Shown here: in pieces, positions 8,671 through 20,303 of the stretch | How positions within the stretch are numbered: the first letter of the stretch is position 1 | Layout: each line of letters opens with the position of its first letter | Origin: Magnetococcales bacterium | GTDB taxonomy: Bacteria; Pseudomonadota; Magnetococcia; Magnetococcales; Magnetaquicoccaceae | Reading direction: 5' to 3' | Assembly: GCA_015231755.1 (NCBI GenBank) | Contig: JADGAZ010000001.1 | Coordinates: forward strand, 1 to 64,000 | Length of the DNA: 64,000 nt | Position numbers and translations under genes: made by a program | Notes under the pieces: model-generated | What the model was told of the DNA's origin: nothing | Databases searched by the model: none | What the model saw: only the letters and a program-made list of their open reading frames with translations

Positions 8671-9093
8671 ATGGAAATCATCACTGCCGTGAAAATTCTG
8701 ATTGCCGATGACGATGTGAACAGCCGGGTGATTTTGACCTCGATTCTCGCTCCCCACGGGGAGTGTCACGAGGTGATGAACGGCGTCGAAGCCGTGGCGG
8801 CCTTCAAGACCGCCCTGGAAAAAAACGATCCGTATCAATTGGTCTGCATGGACATCATGATGCCGGAGATGGATGGACAGGAGGCGGTTTTGGCCATTCG
8901 GGCCGCGGAGAAGGATCACCAGGTGGCGGCCAATGACGAGACTGTGGTGATCATGACCTCGGCGTTGGATACCCTGGACTCGATCATCCGCTCCTTTGAT
9001 CAGGGGGGGTGCAACGCCTATCTGGGCAAACCCATCCGACGGGCCGCGCTGCTGGAGAAAGTGCGCAATTATGGTTTGATTGGAATGGGTTGA
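8671..9093 (+). CDS. CheY-like receiver protein
   Basis: A 140-residue single-domain receiver. It has ILIADDDVNSR, phospho-acceptor Asp61 in VCMDIMMPEMDGQ and the Lys in LGKPIRRAAL. The receiver begins at about residue 8. The start is uncertain: ATG at 8671, GTG at 8690 and a longer frame from 8620 are all possible, and none has a strong ribosome site. It lies divergent to the M23 gene and ends 38 bases before the tetR gene. It has no output domain, so it should act by protein contact. Confidence 0.85.
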   Translation: MEIITAVKILIADDDVNSRVILTSILAPHGECHEVMNGVEAVAAFKTALEKNDPYQLVCMDIMMPEMDGQEAVLAIRAAEKDHQVAANDETVVIMTSALDTLDSIIRSFDQGGCNAYLGKPIRRAALLEKVRNYGLIGMG

Positions 9094-9130
9094 TGTCCTT
9101 GCGAGCCTCCTGCACGTCCGGGTAAGGGTT

Positions 9131-9742
9131 ATGAACAGTCCAGGTTATTCAAAGACCGCCGTCAAGATTCTTGAAGCCTCCCTGCCGTTGTTTGCCGCAC
9201 GCGGTTACAACGGGGTGGCCATGCGGGACATTGCCCAGACTGTGGGTATTACCGCTGCCGCTTTGTACAATCATTTTTCCGGGAAAGAGACATTATATTT
9301 CAAAGCGTTGGAGTATGCCTTCGCCGACAAGGTGAATACCCTGGCCGAGGAGTTGGAGATGGCCCGGGATGCCAGGAGCCGATTGCGGTGTCTGATCGCT
9401 TTCTGGATCGAAATTTTTGGCGGGGATGTGATTTTGCGCTCCTTGTTGCAGCGTGAAATGAGCGATGCGGACGAACAACGTTTGCGCCTGCTGCTGGATC
9501 GGGTTTTCCTGCCGGTTTACGAAGAGAGCCGAGGGATTCTGGCGGATTTGGCCCATGAGCGCACGGATGAGCATTTGCTGTTTTTTGCCATCCTGGGATT
9601 GGTGTTGTCCCATTTTCAGTTGGCCCCGATTCGCAAGCGACTGCCGGGCGCCCTTCCCGAACATGAGGATGTGGAGGGCATCGCCGACCATTTGGCGCGT
9701 TTGCTGTTCGATGGCCTGGGTCCGGACGGAAATTGCCGATGA
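9131..9742 (+). CDS. TetR-family transcriptional regulator
   Basis: A 203-residue TetR-type repressor. The N-terminal helix-turn-helix is clear: FAARGYNGVAMRDIAQTVGI followed by TAAALYNHFSGKETLY. The C-terminal ligand domain is divergent, so no ligand can be named. The start at 9131 is chosen because the TetR core begins a few residues later (KTAVKILEASLPLFA). Its stop overlaps the start of the integrase-like gene (ATGATGA), so the two are translationally coupled. Confidence 0.92.
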   Translation: MNSPGYSKTAVKILEASLPLFAARGYNGVAMRDIAQTVGITAAALYNHFSGKETLYFKALEYAFADKVNTLAEELEMARDARSRLRCLIAFWIEIFGGDVILRSLLQREMSDADEQRLRLLLDRVFLPVYEESRGILADLAHERTDEHLLFFAILGLVLSHFQLAPIRKRLPGALPEHEDVEGIADHLARLLFDGLGPDGNCR

Positions 9743-10662
9743 TGATCCCCACCGCCGGAGAGGAGGAGGTGTTCTCCCCGGAGACCACGGTGGAGGCGGC
9801 TTTGCTTCGCTATCTGGAACGGGTTTCTGCGCACAAATCCCCCCCCACCCATGCCCGTGAGCAGCGCAAGGCGCGCCAGATCACGGCGCGTCTGGGAAAG
9901 CTGCCCCTGTCGGAGGTGACGGCCCTGGATCTGTCCCGTTATCGGGATCTGCGTTTGCGGGAGGCGTCGGCGGCCATCGTGCAGGGGGATCTGGATCTGT
10001 TGCGGGATCTGTTCGAGGTGGCGGTGGGGTCGTGGGGATTGGAACTGGACGGCAATCCGGTGAATGGCGTTTCCCCCCCCCGGGCGGTGCCGGAGCGGGC
10101 CCGTTCCCTGGGACCGGGAGAGGTGGTGCGGCTGTTGGCCGCGTGTGACCGGCGTCCCACCCCCATGCTGGGGTGGATCGTGCGCATCGCCTTGCAGACC
10201 GCCATGAACAAGGACGAAATCCTGAAAATGCGTACCGACGATTTGGACCTGAAGGCGCGGGTCGCGACCATTCCCAGAACGCTGGGGCGCCCGGAGCGTC
10301 TGGTTCCTTTGAGTCGTGGGGCGGTGCGGGTGTTCGAGGACGTTTTGAATTATTCGGATCGTCCGGACCGCGAAGAGCTTTTATTTTATGGCTCTTATGG
10401 GGCATTGGGGGTGCGCCACCCCCTGACCATTGACAAGGCGTTTCGCGCCGTGGCGTTTCAGGCCCGGGTGAAGGGGCTGCGTTTCAGTGATTTGCGCAAC
10501 GAGGCGTTATCGCGTCTGGAACAGGCGGGGTTGACCGAGGTGGAACGGTTCACCCTGGCGGGCTTGACTTTTCCCCGGGGAGTGAAGCGTCCACCCCGTC
10601 CGACGGTGGCCGAGTTGGTGGCGCGTCTGGACGAGGTGGGTTTTGGTCTGGTGGGACAATAA
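9739..10662 (+). CDS. Degenerate tyrosine recombinase (phage-integrase fold)
   Basis: A 307-residue protein with an integrase layout: an N-terminal SAM-like core-binding region (ARLGKLPLSEVTALDLSRY) and a C-terminal region laid out like the catalytic domain (VRLLAACDRR, VRIALQTAMNKDEILKMR, TIPRTLGRPERLVPLS, LRFSDLRNEALSRL). Key residues appear lost: the first catalytic Arg (usually TGMRRGE) is replaced in TAMNKDE, the H-x-x-R box reads S-D-L-R, the second His region reads LAGLTFP, and no C-terminal nucleophilic Tyr is in place. It is probably not an active recombinase and may be a domesticated DNA-binding protein. It is coupled to the tetR gene by overlapping start and stop codons. A TTG start at 9733 is possible. 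Confidence 0.75.
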   Translation: MMIPTAGEEEVFSPETTVEAALLRYLERVSAHKSPPTHAREQRKARQITARLGKLPLSEVTALDLSRYRDLRLREASAAIVQGDLDLLRDLFEVAVGSWGLELDGNPVNGVSPPRAVPERARSLGPGEVVRLLAACDRRPTPMLGWIVRIALQTAMNKDEILKMRTDDLDLKARVATIPRTLGRPERLVPLSRGAVRVFEDVLNYSDRPDREELLFYGSYGALGVRHPLTIDKAFRAVAFQARVKGLRFSDLRNEALSRLEQAGLTEVERFTLAGLTFPRGVKRPPRPTVAELVARLDEVGFGLVGQ

Positions 10663-10683
10663 AGAACAATCGGGATGCGGTCT

Positions 10684-11613
10684 TCAGGAGACCCGTTCCA
10701 CCTGATCAAGGATCGCGGCGGCGATTTTGTTGGGCTGGAACTTGGGAATGAAGGCATCGGCTCCCATTTGCGCGGCTTTGTCCTGGTTGGATTTGTTGCT
10801 CAGGGAGCTGTGCAGGGCCAGATGAATGTGGGCCAGTTTGGGATTCTGTTTGATTTTGCGGGTAAAGGTGAAGCCGTCCATGACCGGCATTTCGATGTCG
10901 GAAAAGATGATGTTGTAGGGCATGTTTCCGGAGTCCAGACACCGTTCCAGTTCTTCCAAGGCCTTGTCGGCGCTGTCGAAGAGGGTATGGCGCAAACCCA
11001 GTTGGGTGAAGGCCGAAGACATGAGTTGACGGGCCGCGTTGGAGTCGTCCACCGCCAGAACATGAAACTTGTCGATTTGCAACTGTTTGGCCCGTTGGGT
11101 CATGTCGCTGGAGATGGCGTCTTCGATGCCGATGATGTCGCCGAGAATTTTTTCCACGTCGAGGATCTGGACCGTCCGTTCCCCGTCATAGGTGATGGCG
11201 GTCAGGTAGCTGGCCCCGTAGAGGGAGCCGTCGGGCCGGATGACATCGTTCCAGCTTTTCTGGATCAGTCGGTCGGGTTCGCTGACCAGAAAACCTTGGA
11301 TCGAGGTGCTGTATTCACAGACCAGGACATAGCTCAAGCGATCCTGATAGGGGATGGACTCCAGGCCCAAGGCCTCGGAGAGGTCGAGCAGATTGATGGC
11401 ATGTCCCCGGAAATCGATGGTACCCTTGATGGCCGGGTGGGATTGGGGAATGCGGGTGATGTGTTTGGGGCATTCAAGGATTTCGATGATCTTGAAGACA
11501 TTCAGACCGTAGAGTTGGCCATCCGTCAGGACAAAGGTGAGCATCTCCATTTCGTTGCTGAAGGCGAGATTGGCGCGTTTGTTGACATCGGCCAGGAAGT
11601 TTGCTTCTGACAT
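10684..11613 (-). CDS. cheV: Chemotaxis protein CheV
   Basis: A 309-residue CheV: an N-terminal CheW-like domain (about residues 20-160, with FKIIEILE, GTIDFRGHAINLLDLS) fused to a receiver domain (about 180-305, with VLAVDDSNAARQL and phospho-acceptor Asp in IIFSDIEMPVMDGF). CheV couples chemoreceptors to the CheA kinase and adapts by being phosphorylated. AGGAG precedes the ATG. No other chemotaxis genes are adjacent. The conserved Lys of the receiver is in IPKFQPNKI. Confidence 0.95.
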   Translation of the reverse strand: MSEANFLADVNKRANLAFSNEMEMLTFVLTDGQLYGLNVFKIIEILECPKHITRIPQSHPAIKGTIDFRGHAINLLDLSEALGLESIPYQDRLSYVLVCEYSTSIQGFLVSEPDRLIQKSWNDVIRPDGSLYGASYLTAITYDGERTVQILDVEKILGDIIGIEDAISSDMTQRAKQLQIDKFHVLAVDDSNAARQLMSSAFTQLGLRHTLFDSADKALEELERCLDSGNMPYNIIFSDIEMPVMDGFTFTRKIKQNPKLAHIHLALHSSLSNKSNQDKAAQMGADAFIPKFQPNKIAAAILDQVERVS

Positions 11614-11657
11614 GGTGTTCTCCTTGCAGCAGTCCTTTATCCGGTTTGTTGGGGGTC

Positions 11658-12209
11658 ATGATGATAGGCCAGAGCGCCAGCATACACCCAATCGGGGTGA
11701 AATGCCGAGTTTTTTCGTATGGTTTATTCAAGATTTTTCTGATTGGATGGTTGTGCGCTCCTGCTTGGCTGTGGGCCCAGGAGTGGCGTGGACGGGTGGT
11801 GCGGGTTCAAGACGGGGACAGTCTGGTGGTAACCCGGTCCGGGGGATATGAGAAAATTCGTCTTGCCGGGATCGATACTCCGGAAAAGGGGCAACCTTAC
11901 GCCGAGGAGGCCAAAGCCTTGACCACCCGTCTGGTGGATCAGCGCACGGTCCGGATTCGCGGCAAGGAACGGGATCGGTATGGACGTCAGGTGGCCTGGG
12001 TGACCCCTCCGGATGGCGAGGAGTTGGGCGCGGCCTTGGTGCGGGCCGGATTGGCGTGGCAGCATCCCTATTATTCCCAGGATCCGGAGCTGAAAAGATT
12101 GGAACAAGAGGCCAGGAGTCGGGGCCTCGGACTGTGGGCCGATCCCGACCCCACCCCTCCCTGGGTGTGGAAGCGTCACCACCGACGGGAAAACCGGGAA
12201 CGGAAATAA
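11658..12209 (+). CDS. Secreted thermonuclease (SNase-like) family protein
   Basis: A protein of about 183 residues with an N-terminal hydrophobic signal (GLFKIFLIGWLCAPAWLWAQ, cut probably after AWA) and one staphylococcal-nuclease domain. The nuclease residues are in place: VQDGDSLVV, IRLAGIDTPEKGQP and RGKERDRYGRQVAWV provide the Asp, Arg and Glu positions of the SNase active site, and GLWADPDPTPPW is the usual end. It probably degrades nucleic acids outside the inner membrane. The start is uncertain: ATG at 11658 follows GGGGG, while a GTG at 11697 would give a tighter signal peptide. It is divergent from cheV. Confidence 0.87.
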   Translation: MMIGQSASIHPIGVKCRVFSYGLFKIFLIGWLCAPAWLWAQEWRGRVVRVQDGDSLVVTRSGGYEKIRLAGIDTPEKGQPYAEEAKALTTRLVDQRTVRIRGKERDRYGRQVAWVTPPDGEELGAALVRAGLAWQHPYYSQDPELKRLEQEARSRGLGLWADPDPTPPWVWKRHHRRENRERK

Positions 12210-12358
12210 GAGGACCGGAGTGACCGAAACGAGAGGCCGGATCCTTTCGTCGGCCCGGTCGGGTCCGGTCCCCTGGCGGGTGGAGCGCGGCCTTGCGCGC
12301 CCCCGTCATCCGCCGAGGGGATTGTGGACCGTCCGACCTTTTGTTTTGGGGGTGGGTT

Positions 12359-13396
12359 CTACCGCCAGCGCCAGCCGCTCTCGCCGATGGGCAGAGCCTG
12401 CAAGGCCGCACCGGCCATGCCTTTGGATACGCGGGTCAACAGGTCTTCCTTGTTGGTGAAATCCACCATGCGCTCGTTTTTGATCAACTGACGGGCGATC
12501 CAGGAGGCCGAACCCAATCCATCCACCAGTCCCAGTTTCACCGCCTCTTCGCCGGTCCAGACCAGCCCCTGGAACAACTCTTCCCGTCCGGCTTTGAGTC
12601 GGTCACCCCGTCCGGTCTCCACCGCCTTGATGAACTGCTCGTGAATGCGGTTGAGCAGTCCCTGGGCGTGCTGTTTTTCCGCCGGATTCACCGGGCTGAA
12701 GGGGTCGAGGAATCCTTTGTGTTTGCCCGCCGTGAGCATGCGGCTCTCCACGCCGAGTTTTTCCAGGGTCTGTTGCAGGCCGAATCCTTGCATCATCACG
12801 CCGATGGAGCCCACCAGCGAGGCCTTGTCCGCGTAGATCTTGGGGGCGGCGGCGGCCACGTAATAGCCACCCGAGGCGCACAGATCCTCGACAGCGGCGT
12901 AGACCGGCATTTCGGCGTGCTGTTTTTGCAACCGGGTCAACTCGTCGTAGATCTGGCCCGCCTGCACCGGACTGCCTCCCGGACTGTTGATGCGCAGAAT
13001 CACCCCTTCGGTATCCGGGTGGTCGAAGGCCTCCCGCAATCCTTTGATGACCGTTTCCGCCGAGGCGGGCATTTCATCCATGATCACCCCGTGCAGATGC
13101 ACCACGGCTACATGTTTGCGTTTGGCCGAAAGCTGATCCAGATGGGGTAGATCCCCGCCGAGATGGGCCAACCACAACAGCAGCATCAGATATCCCGCGA
13201 TGAACAGCCGAAACCAGTTGCGGCCTCTGCGGGTTTTTTTCTGCTCGTTGAGGTTGGCCAGCAACAGCCGTTCCAGCACTTCGCGTTCCTGGGCGCGATT
13301 GGCTTCCAGTTGTCTCATCCACTCCCGGTTTTCCTCGGCGTGGGGAGACGGAGGAAGGTGAGCGTCCTCGGAGAATAAGGGTTCGTTTTTTTCCAT
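12359..13396 (-). CDS. sppA: Signal peptide peptidase SppA
   Basis: A 345-residue short-form SppA (S49 family), which degrades leftover signal peptides in the membrane. A cytoplasmic N-terminal coiled region of about 58 residues is followed by a membrane segment (FRLFIAGYLMLLLWLAHLGG) and a single S49 domain. The nucleophile Ser lies in CASGGYYVAAAA, preceded by RINSPGGSP, and the catalytic Lys in AGKHKGFLDPF. It begins 19 bases after the merR gene and looks like the last gene of the gcvPA-gcvPB-eno-merR-sppA run. Confidence 0.93.
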   Translation of the reverse strand: MEKNEPLFSEDAHLPPSPHAEENREWMRQLEANRAQEREVLERLLLANLNEQKKTRRGRNWFRLFIAGYLMLLLWLAHLGGDLPHLDQLSAKRKHVAVVHLHGVIMDEMPASAETVIKGLREAFDHPDTEGVILRINSPGGSPVQAGQIYDELTRLQKQHAEMPVYAAVEDLCASGGYYVAAAAPKIYADKASLVGSIGVMMQGFGLQQTLEKLGVESRMLTAGKHKGFLDPFSPVNPAEKQHAQGLLNRIHEQFIKAVETGRGDRLKAGREELFQGLVWTGEEAVKLGLVDGLGSASWIARQLIKNERMVDFTNKEDLLTRVSKGMAGAALQALPIGESGWRWR

Positions 13397-13415
13397 GGTG
13401 GTTTGTCAGGAGCCT

Positions 13416-13889
13416 TCAGGACAGAGGCAGGGGTTCGGGTTTCATGCGAATGTCGGTCAACCCCTTGAGGTCGCTGATGCGAAAACGCATCGCATAGACC
13501 TTGCAGGCCCGGCACACCTCCACGGATTGATAACAATGGCTCTCTTTGTTGCTCCAGCAGGGAAACTGGTTGTCCTGCAAGGAGGGACAGTTCTGCCGGG
13601 AGCCGTACTGGCATTTGATCACGTCCCAACAAGGGATCAGGGCCAGCAGCGAGCGGATGCCCGCAATGCTGATGCTGGACTTGATCAGGCGTCGGATTTC
13701 GATGAGCCATTGCACATCGTCTTCGTTGAACAGGCGGGTGCCGGCCCGGTTCTTGTGGGAGATGAACAGCCTTTCCCGTTCGTACATGTGGATCGTGCGA
13801 ATGGAAATGCCAAGACGTTTGGCCACCACGCCGATCTTGACCATGGTGGCGGTTTCTTCGCTTTCAGTTGGAGCGCTGGTCGTGTTCAT
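13416..13889 (-). CDS. MerR-family regulator with cysteine-rich C-terminal domain
   Basis: A 157-residue regulator with a MerR winged-helix (KIGVVAKRLGISIRTIHMYE and TRLFNEDDVQWLIEI). Instead of a long coiled coil with a two-cysteine metal site, residues about 87-128 hold a cluster of cysteines (CWDVIKC, then NC, FPCW, HCY, VCRACKVY) that could bind zinc, another metal or an iron-sulfur centre. The signal cannot be named. It lies 28 bases after eno. The start at 13889 has AAGGAG at a long spacing; an ATG at 13844 immediately before the helix-turn-helix is an alternative. Confidence 0.85.
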   Translation of the reverse strand: MNTTSAPTESEETATMVKIGVVAKRLGISIRTIHMYERERLFISHKNRAGTRLFNEDDVQWLIEIRRLIKSSISIAGIRSLLALIPCWDVIKCQYGSRQNCPSLQDNQFPCWSNKESHCYQSVEVCRACKVYAMRFRISDLKGLTDIRMKPEPLPLS

Positions 13890-13917
13890 GGGGGTCGGTG
13901 TGCTCCTTTCTTTGTGT

Positions 13918-16715
<2,798 letters not shown>

Positions 16716-16719
16716 GGCT

Positions 16720-18084
16720 TCATCCTTCCTTCGCGTTCAGCACCCAGGCCAGGGTGTCGGCGTAGAACTGCAGATCCGCCTCGGTTTTGGTTTCCGTGGC
16801 GCACACCAGCACTCCCTTGTCGTGGAAGGGGTGGTCGTCCCCGAGGGCGTATCCCCCCTGAATGCCCAGTCGCGCCAGCCGGGCCAGGATCGGAGCCGCG
16901 GGTTTGGGCAGGCGCAGGGCCGTTTCGTGGAAGTACGGACCGGTGAATAGACGGGTCACGCCGGGGATTTCGGTCAGTTTTTCCACCAGGGTGCGGGTAC
17001 GGGCGTGACAGAGGGCGGCGGTTTTGGCCAAGCCTTCCGGTCCCAGCAAGGAGAGATGGATCGAAGCGGCTACGGTCATCAGCCCTTGATTGGTGCAGAT
17101 GTTGGAGGTGGCCTTGGCGCGACGGATGTGCTGTTCGCGGGCCTGCAAGGTGAGAATGAAGCCGGTTCGGCCCTGGGCGTCCTGGGTGCGACCCACGATG
17201 CGACCGGGCATCTGGCGCAGCAACGCCTGCTTGCAACACAAAAATCCGAAATACGGCCCCCCGGATGACAAGGGAATCCCCAGGGGTTGTCCGTCACCAC
17301 AGGCGATATCCGCCCCCTGTCGGCCCCAGTGGCCCGGAGGCTTGAGCAGGCCCAGAGAGAGGGGATTGACCGAGGCGACCACGGTGGCCCCTTCGGCCTT
17401 GGCCCAATCGGTGAGGGTGTCCACCTCTTCCAGGATGCCGAAGAAGTTGGGTTGGGGAATCACCAGGACGGCGATTTTCTGGCCATGGAAACGGTTCAGG
17501 GCCTTGGGCAGAATGCGGCCTTCCAGCGGGTCGAAGGGGATTTCCACCACCTCCAGATCCTGATCCGCGGTCATGGTTTGCACCACGGCCCGGTAGTGGG
17601 GATGGACGCTGGCGGGCATGAGAATCTTGCCTCCCGCGTTGCCGCTGGCGCGGGCGGCCATGAGGACCGCTTCCCCCAATCCGCTGGCTCCGTCATACAG
17701 GGAGGCGTTGCCCGCATCCATGGCGGTAAGGCCCGCCATCATGGTTTGGAATTCGTACAGCAGCCGCAAGGTGCCCTGGCTCGCCTCGGCCTGATAGGGG
17801 GTGTAGGCGGTGAGGAACTCTCCCCGGGCGGCGATCTCCCACACGGCGGCCGGAATGTGGTGCTCGTAGGCGCCGGCCCCGATGAAACACAAGCCATTGG
17901 CATCGGTTTCGGCCCGTTCCCGCATCATCCGTCCCACGGCCATCTCCCCCAGGGCCGGGGGCAGGTCCAGCGTGGGACAGCGCAAGGAATCGGGGATCTC
18001 CTCGAACAGGGTCTCCAGGTCCGGGACGCCGATCGACTGAAGCATTTCGTCGATATCGGTGGGCGTATGGGGGATGAATGGCAT
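16720..18084 (-). CDS. gcvPA: Glycine dehydrogenase (decarboxylating) subunit 1
   Basis: A 454-residue P-protein alpha subunit, starting with the family sequence [20 protein letters not shown]. Other conserved stretches are [28 protein letters not shown]-like [14 protein letters not shown], and [10 protein letters not shown]. It is the first gene of the gcvPA-gcvPB-eno run, 270 bases after gcvT. The H-protein gene gcvH, usually between gcvT and gcvP, is not in this gap. Confidence 0.96.
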   Translation of the reverse strand: MPFIPHTPTDIDEMLQSIGVPDLETLFEEIPDSLRCPTLDLPPALGEMAVGRMMRERAETDANGLCFIGAGAYEHHIPAAVWEIAARGEFLTAYTPYQAEASQGTLRLLYEFQTMMAGLTAMDAGNASLYDGASGLGEAVLMAARASGNAGGKILMPASVHPHYRAVVQTMTADQDLEVVEIPFDPLEGRILPKALNRFHGQKIAVLVIPQPNFFGILEEVDTLTDWAKAEGATVVASVNPLSLGLLKPPGHWGRQGADIACGDGQPLGIPLSSGGPYFGFLCCKQALLRQMPGRIVGRTQDAQGRTGFILTLQAREQHIRRAKATSNICTNQGLMTVAASIHLSLLGPEGLAKTAALCHARTRTLVEKLTEIPGVTRLFTGPYFHETALRLPKPAAPILARLARLGIQGGYALGDDHPFHDKGVLVCATETKTEADLQFYADTLAWVLNAKEG

Positions 18085-18270
18085 GCCTCGGTTTCCGCTT
18101 CAAAGCGTTAAAGTGACATATTGAACGATCACCACCGCCCCAGTATGGCAGATAATCCGCAATGAGAAAACGCTATTGTAAATGTTTTTTCACCGAGACC
18201 CTTCACGCGGTGGCAGTCATGGCCACCTGGAAGGGGGGGGAAAGGTGGGAGCCAGCCAGAAAGGGGGTGG

Positions 18271-18288
18271 GCCATGCTGGAGCATGGC
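18271..18288. repeat. Inverted repeat in the gcvT-gcvPA gap
   Basis: Perfect arms GCCATGCT and AGCATGGC are separated by GG, with an outer CCAGCC/GGCTGG pair that could extend the hairpin. There is no T-tract on either side, so it is not an obvious terminator. It lies where gcvH would be expected. Confidence 0.5.
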
Positions 18289-18354
18289 TGGTCCGTGGAG
18301 CCACCAGCAACCCGGACAAAACGGGAACTGAGGGGAAAAAACGGGCATGGGCGA

Positions 18355-19446
18355 TCAATCCTTGAACGCCGGTTTTCCCATCCGGACAAAAGGCGGACGC
18401 ACCGCGCGGGCGGCCAACAGGCGACCCCGCACATTCACCTGACACATCTCCCCGGGTTGCAGTCTGGATTCCACCACCGCCAGGGCGATGCCGGTTTCGA
18501 GCGTGGGGGAGTAGCCGCCGCTGGTGATCTCTCCCACCGGTTCGTCGTTGAGGTAGACCACCTGATGATCCCGCAATACCCCTTTGTCGGTGAGGATCAG
18601 GCCGATGCGTTTTTTGAGTTCCGGATCGTGACGGGTGGGTTCCAGGGATTGTCGTCCCACAAAATGGCGGGTATCCGGTTCCCAGACGATGGTCCAACCC
18701 AGTCCCCGTTCCAAAGGATTGCTTTTGTCGTGCATGTCGCGGCCATGGAGGTTCATGCCCGCTTCGAGTCGGAGGGTATCCCGCGCGCCCAGGCCGGCGG
18801 GCGCCACTCCGGCCTTGAGCAGCCGATCCCAGACGTGTCCGGCCATGGTGGTGGGGATCATCAGTTCAAAGCCGTCTTCGCCGGTGTAGCCGGTGCGGGC
18901 CACGCGCCATTCGTCCTGGGCGAGCATGTGAAACGCGGGCATGGCCATCGCTTTTTCCGCCAGGGAGGCGGGCAGGATCGTCCCCAGATGGCTTGCCGCC
19001 TCCGGCCCCTGCAACGCCAGGATGGCCAGATCCGTGCGTTCGGTCACCGTGACTTCGTAGGCCGGGGCGTGGATGCGGATCCATGCGAGATCCTTTTCCC
19101 GGTTGCCCGCGTTGACCACCAGGGTGAAAAAGGTGGCGTTCAAACGATAGGTGATGAGATCGTCCGCCACTCCGCCGCGCTCGTTGAGCATCAGCCCGTA
19201 TTGCCCGCCACCGTCCGCCAGTCGTCCCGCGTCGCAGGCCAGAATCCAGCGCAACAGCCCGATTACGTCCCCGCCATGCAGATCCACCACCCCCATGTGG
19301 GAGACATCGAACACCCCGCAGTGGCGGCGCACCGCGTGATGCTCCTGGATTTGCGATCCATAATGCAAGGGCATGTCCCAGCCCGCAAATGGCGCCATCC
19401 GCGCTCCGAGTCCGACGTGACGGTTGTGCAGAATTGTTTTGTGCAT
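18355..19446 (-). CDS. gcvT: Aminomethyltransferase (glycine cleavage T protein)
   Basis: A 363-residue T protein that transfers the methylene group from the H protein to tetrahydrofolate and releases ammonia. Visible family segments are FAGWDMPLHYGS, VFDVSHMGVVDLHG, GEDGFELMIP and RDTLRLEAGMNLHGRDM. The start at 19446 (MHKTILHNRHV) matches the usual T-protein beginning and is preceded by GAGG. The upstream longer frame is rejected. It precedes gcvPA on the same strand. Confidence 0.96.
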   Translation of the reverse strand: MHKTILHNRHVGLGARMAPFAGWDMPLHYGSQIQEHHAVRRHCGVFDVSHMGVVDLHGGDVIGLLRWILACDAGRLADGGGQYGLMLNERGGVADDLITYRLNATFFTLVVNAGNREKDLAWIRIHAPAYEVTVTERTDLAILALQGPEAASHLGTILPASLAEKAMAMPAFHMLAQDEWRVARTGYTGEDGFELMIPTTMAGHVWDRLLKAGVAPAGLGARDTLRLEAGMNLHGRDMHDKSNPLERGLGWTIVWEPDTRHFVGRQSLEPTRHDPELKKRIGLILTDKGVLRDHQVVYLNDEPVGEITSGGYSPTLETGIALAVVESRLQPGEMCQVNVRGRLLAARAVRPPFVRMGKPAFKD

Positions 19447-19780
19447 CGAAAAAAACCTCGTCCAGCCTCGGGTGATGGATAGGCATGGCCACGTCGGCTG
19501 ACCGGGGTGGGTCAACCGGCACGGTGATGATGAGAGCGGTGACTTGGTGCCATGCTGTCTCTTCAGTATATCAGGTCAAGGGGGGGTGGGTCCACGGGAT
19601 GTCCCCGGATTTTTTCGGGGTTCATCCATTTTTGGGTCAAGGTCAAACAGCAGGAAAAATTTCTTAAGTTGTTTTTGGCTAGGGCTTTTTTGTTTTGGCA
19701 GTCTGGCAAGGACGAAATTGATTCCGGAATGGTTGTGGTGTAATCTTCCATCATTCCCCATCCTGCTTTTGGAGGCAAGC
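19447..19780. other. Intergenic region between gcvT and the DUF1640 gene
   Basis: A 334-base divergent region with no supported gene. It holds a small hairpin (CCCCG and CGGGG around a T-rich loop near 19604-19621), a T-rich stretch near 19670-19700, and a good promoter candidate at 19718-19746 for the rightward gene. Confidence 0.6.
19718..19746 (+). promoter_or_regulatory. Candidate sigma-70 promoter for the DUF1640 gene
   Basis: TTGATT and TAATCT are separated by exactly 17 bases. The -10 element ends 34 bases before the ATG at 19781, and a GGAGG ribosome site lies between them. Motif match only. Confidence 0.55.
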
Positions 19781-20227
19781 ATGACCACCACCACTTTTGA
19801 TACGTTGGAATGTGTGGAGCAGTTGAAGGCCGCCGGCATTCCTGAAGATCAGGCGCAAGGGATCACTAAGGTGCTGGCTACGTTGATGCGGCAGGTGGAT
19901 GGGCGTGTGGAGGATCTAGCGAGCAAACGTGACCGGCAGGTGGAAGTCAAGTTCGATACGCTGGCGGACCGGAACGAACAGCAGGTCAAGGGGCGTCTGG
20001 ATGGCTTGGCCACCAAACAGGAGCTGGATTTCAAGATCAAGGAGCTGGAAGTCTCTCTCAAGCGCGACATCAAGGAGTTGGAACTGCGGATGGTGATCAA
20101 GACTGGCACGATGATTCTGGCCGGGATCGGGTTGCTGTTTGGCTTGATGCGGGTGTGGCCATTGCCGGTTCAATACGTTCCGCCGCCTGCAGCCGTTCCG
20201 GCCTTCACCGCTCCCGCTGCCCGGTGA
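19781..20227 (+). CDS. DUF1640 coiled-coil membrane protein
   Basis: A 148-residue protein starting FDTLECVEQLKAAGIPEDQAQ, the usual opening of DUF1640 (CCDC90/MCUR1-like) proteins. The middle (about residues 35-105) is a charged heptad-rich coiled coil, and a single transmembrane helix follows (TMILAGIGLLFGLMRVWPL), with a short Pro/Ala tail. In bacteria the function is unknown. The start at 19781 follows GGAGG; the longer upstream frame is rejected. It appears monocistronic. Confidence 0.85.
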   Translation: MTTTTFDTLECVEQLKAAGIPEDQAQGITKVLATLMRQVDGRVEDLASKRDRQVEVKFDTLADRNEQQVKGRLDGLATKQELDFKIKELEVSLKRDIKELELRMVIKTGTMILAGIGLLFGLMRVWPLPVQYVPPPAAVPAFTAPAAR

Positions 20228-20265
20228 TCGGGACTAGCCAATGCCCGGTGATCGGGATTGGCCAA
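20218..20265. repeat. Two tandem 24-bp repeats with small stem
   Basis: Copies at 20218-20241 and 20242-20265 differ at two bases. Each contains CCCG-GTGAT-CGGG, a short stem. The first copy covers the stop codon of the DUF1640 gene. They lie between convergent genes. Confidence 0.8.
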
Positions 20266-20303
20266 GAGAGCGGGCCTGGAAAGATCTGGAAATCTGGCGA
20301 GGC

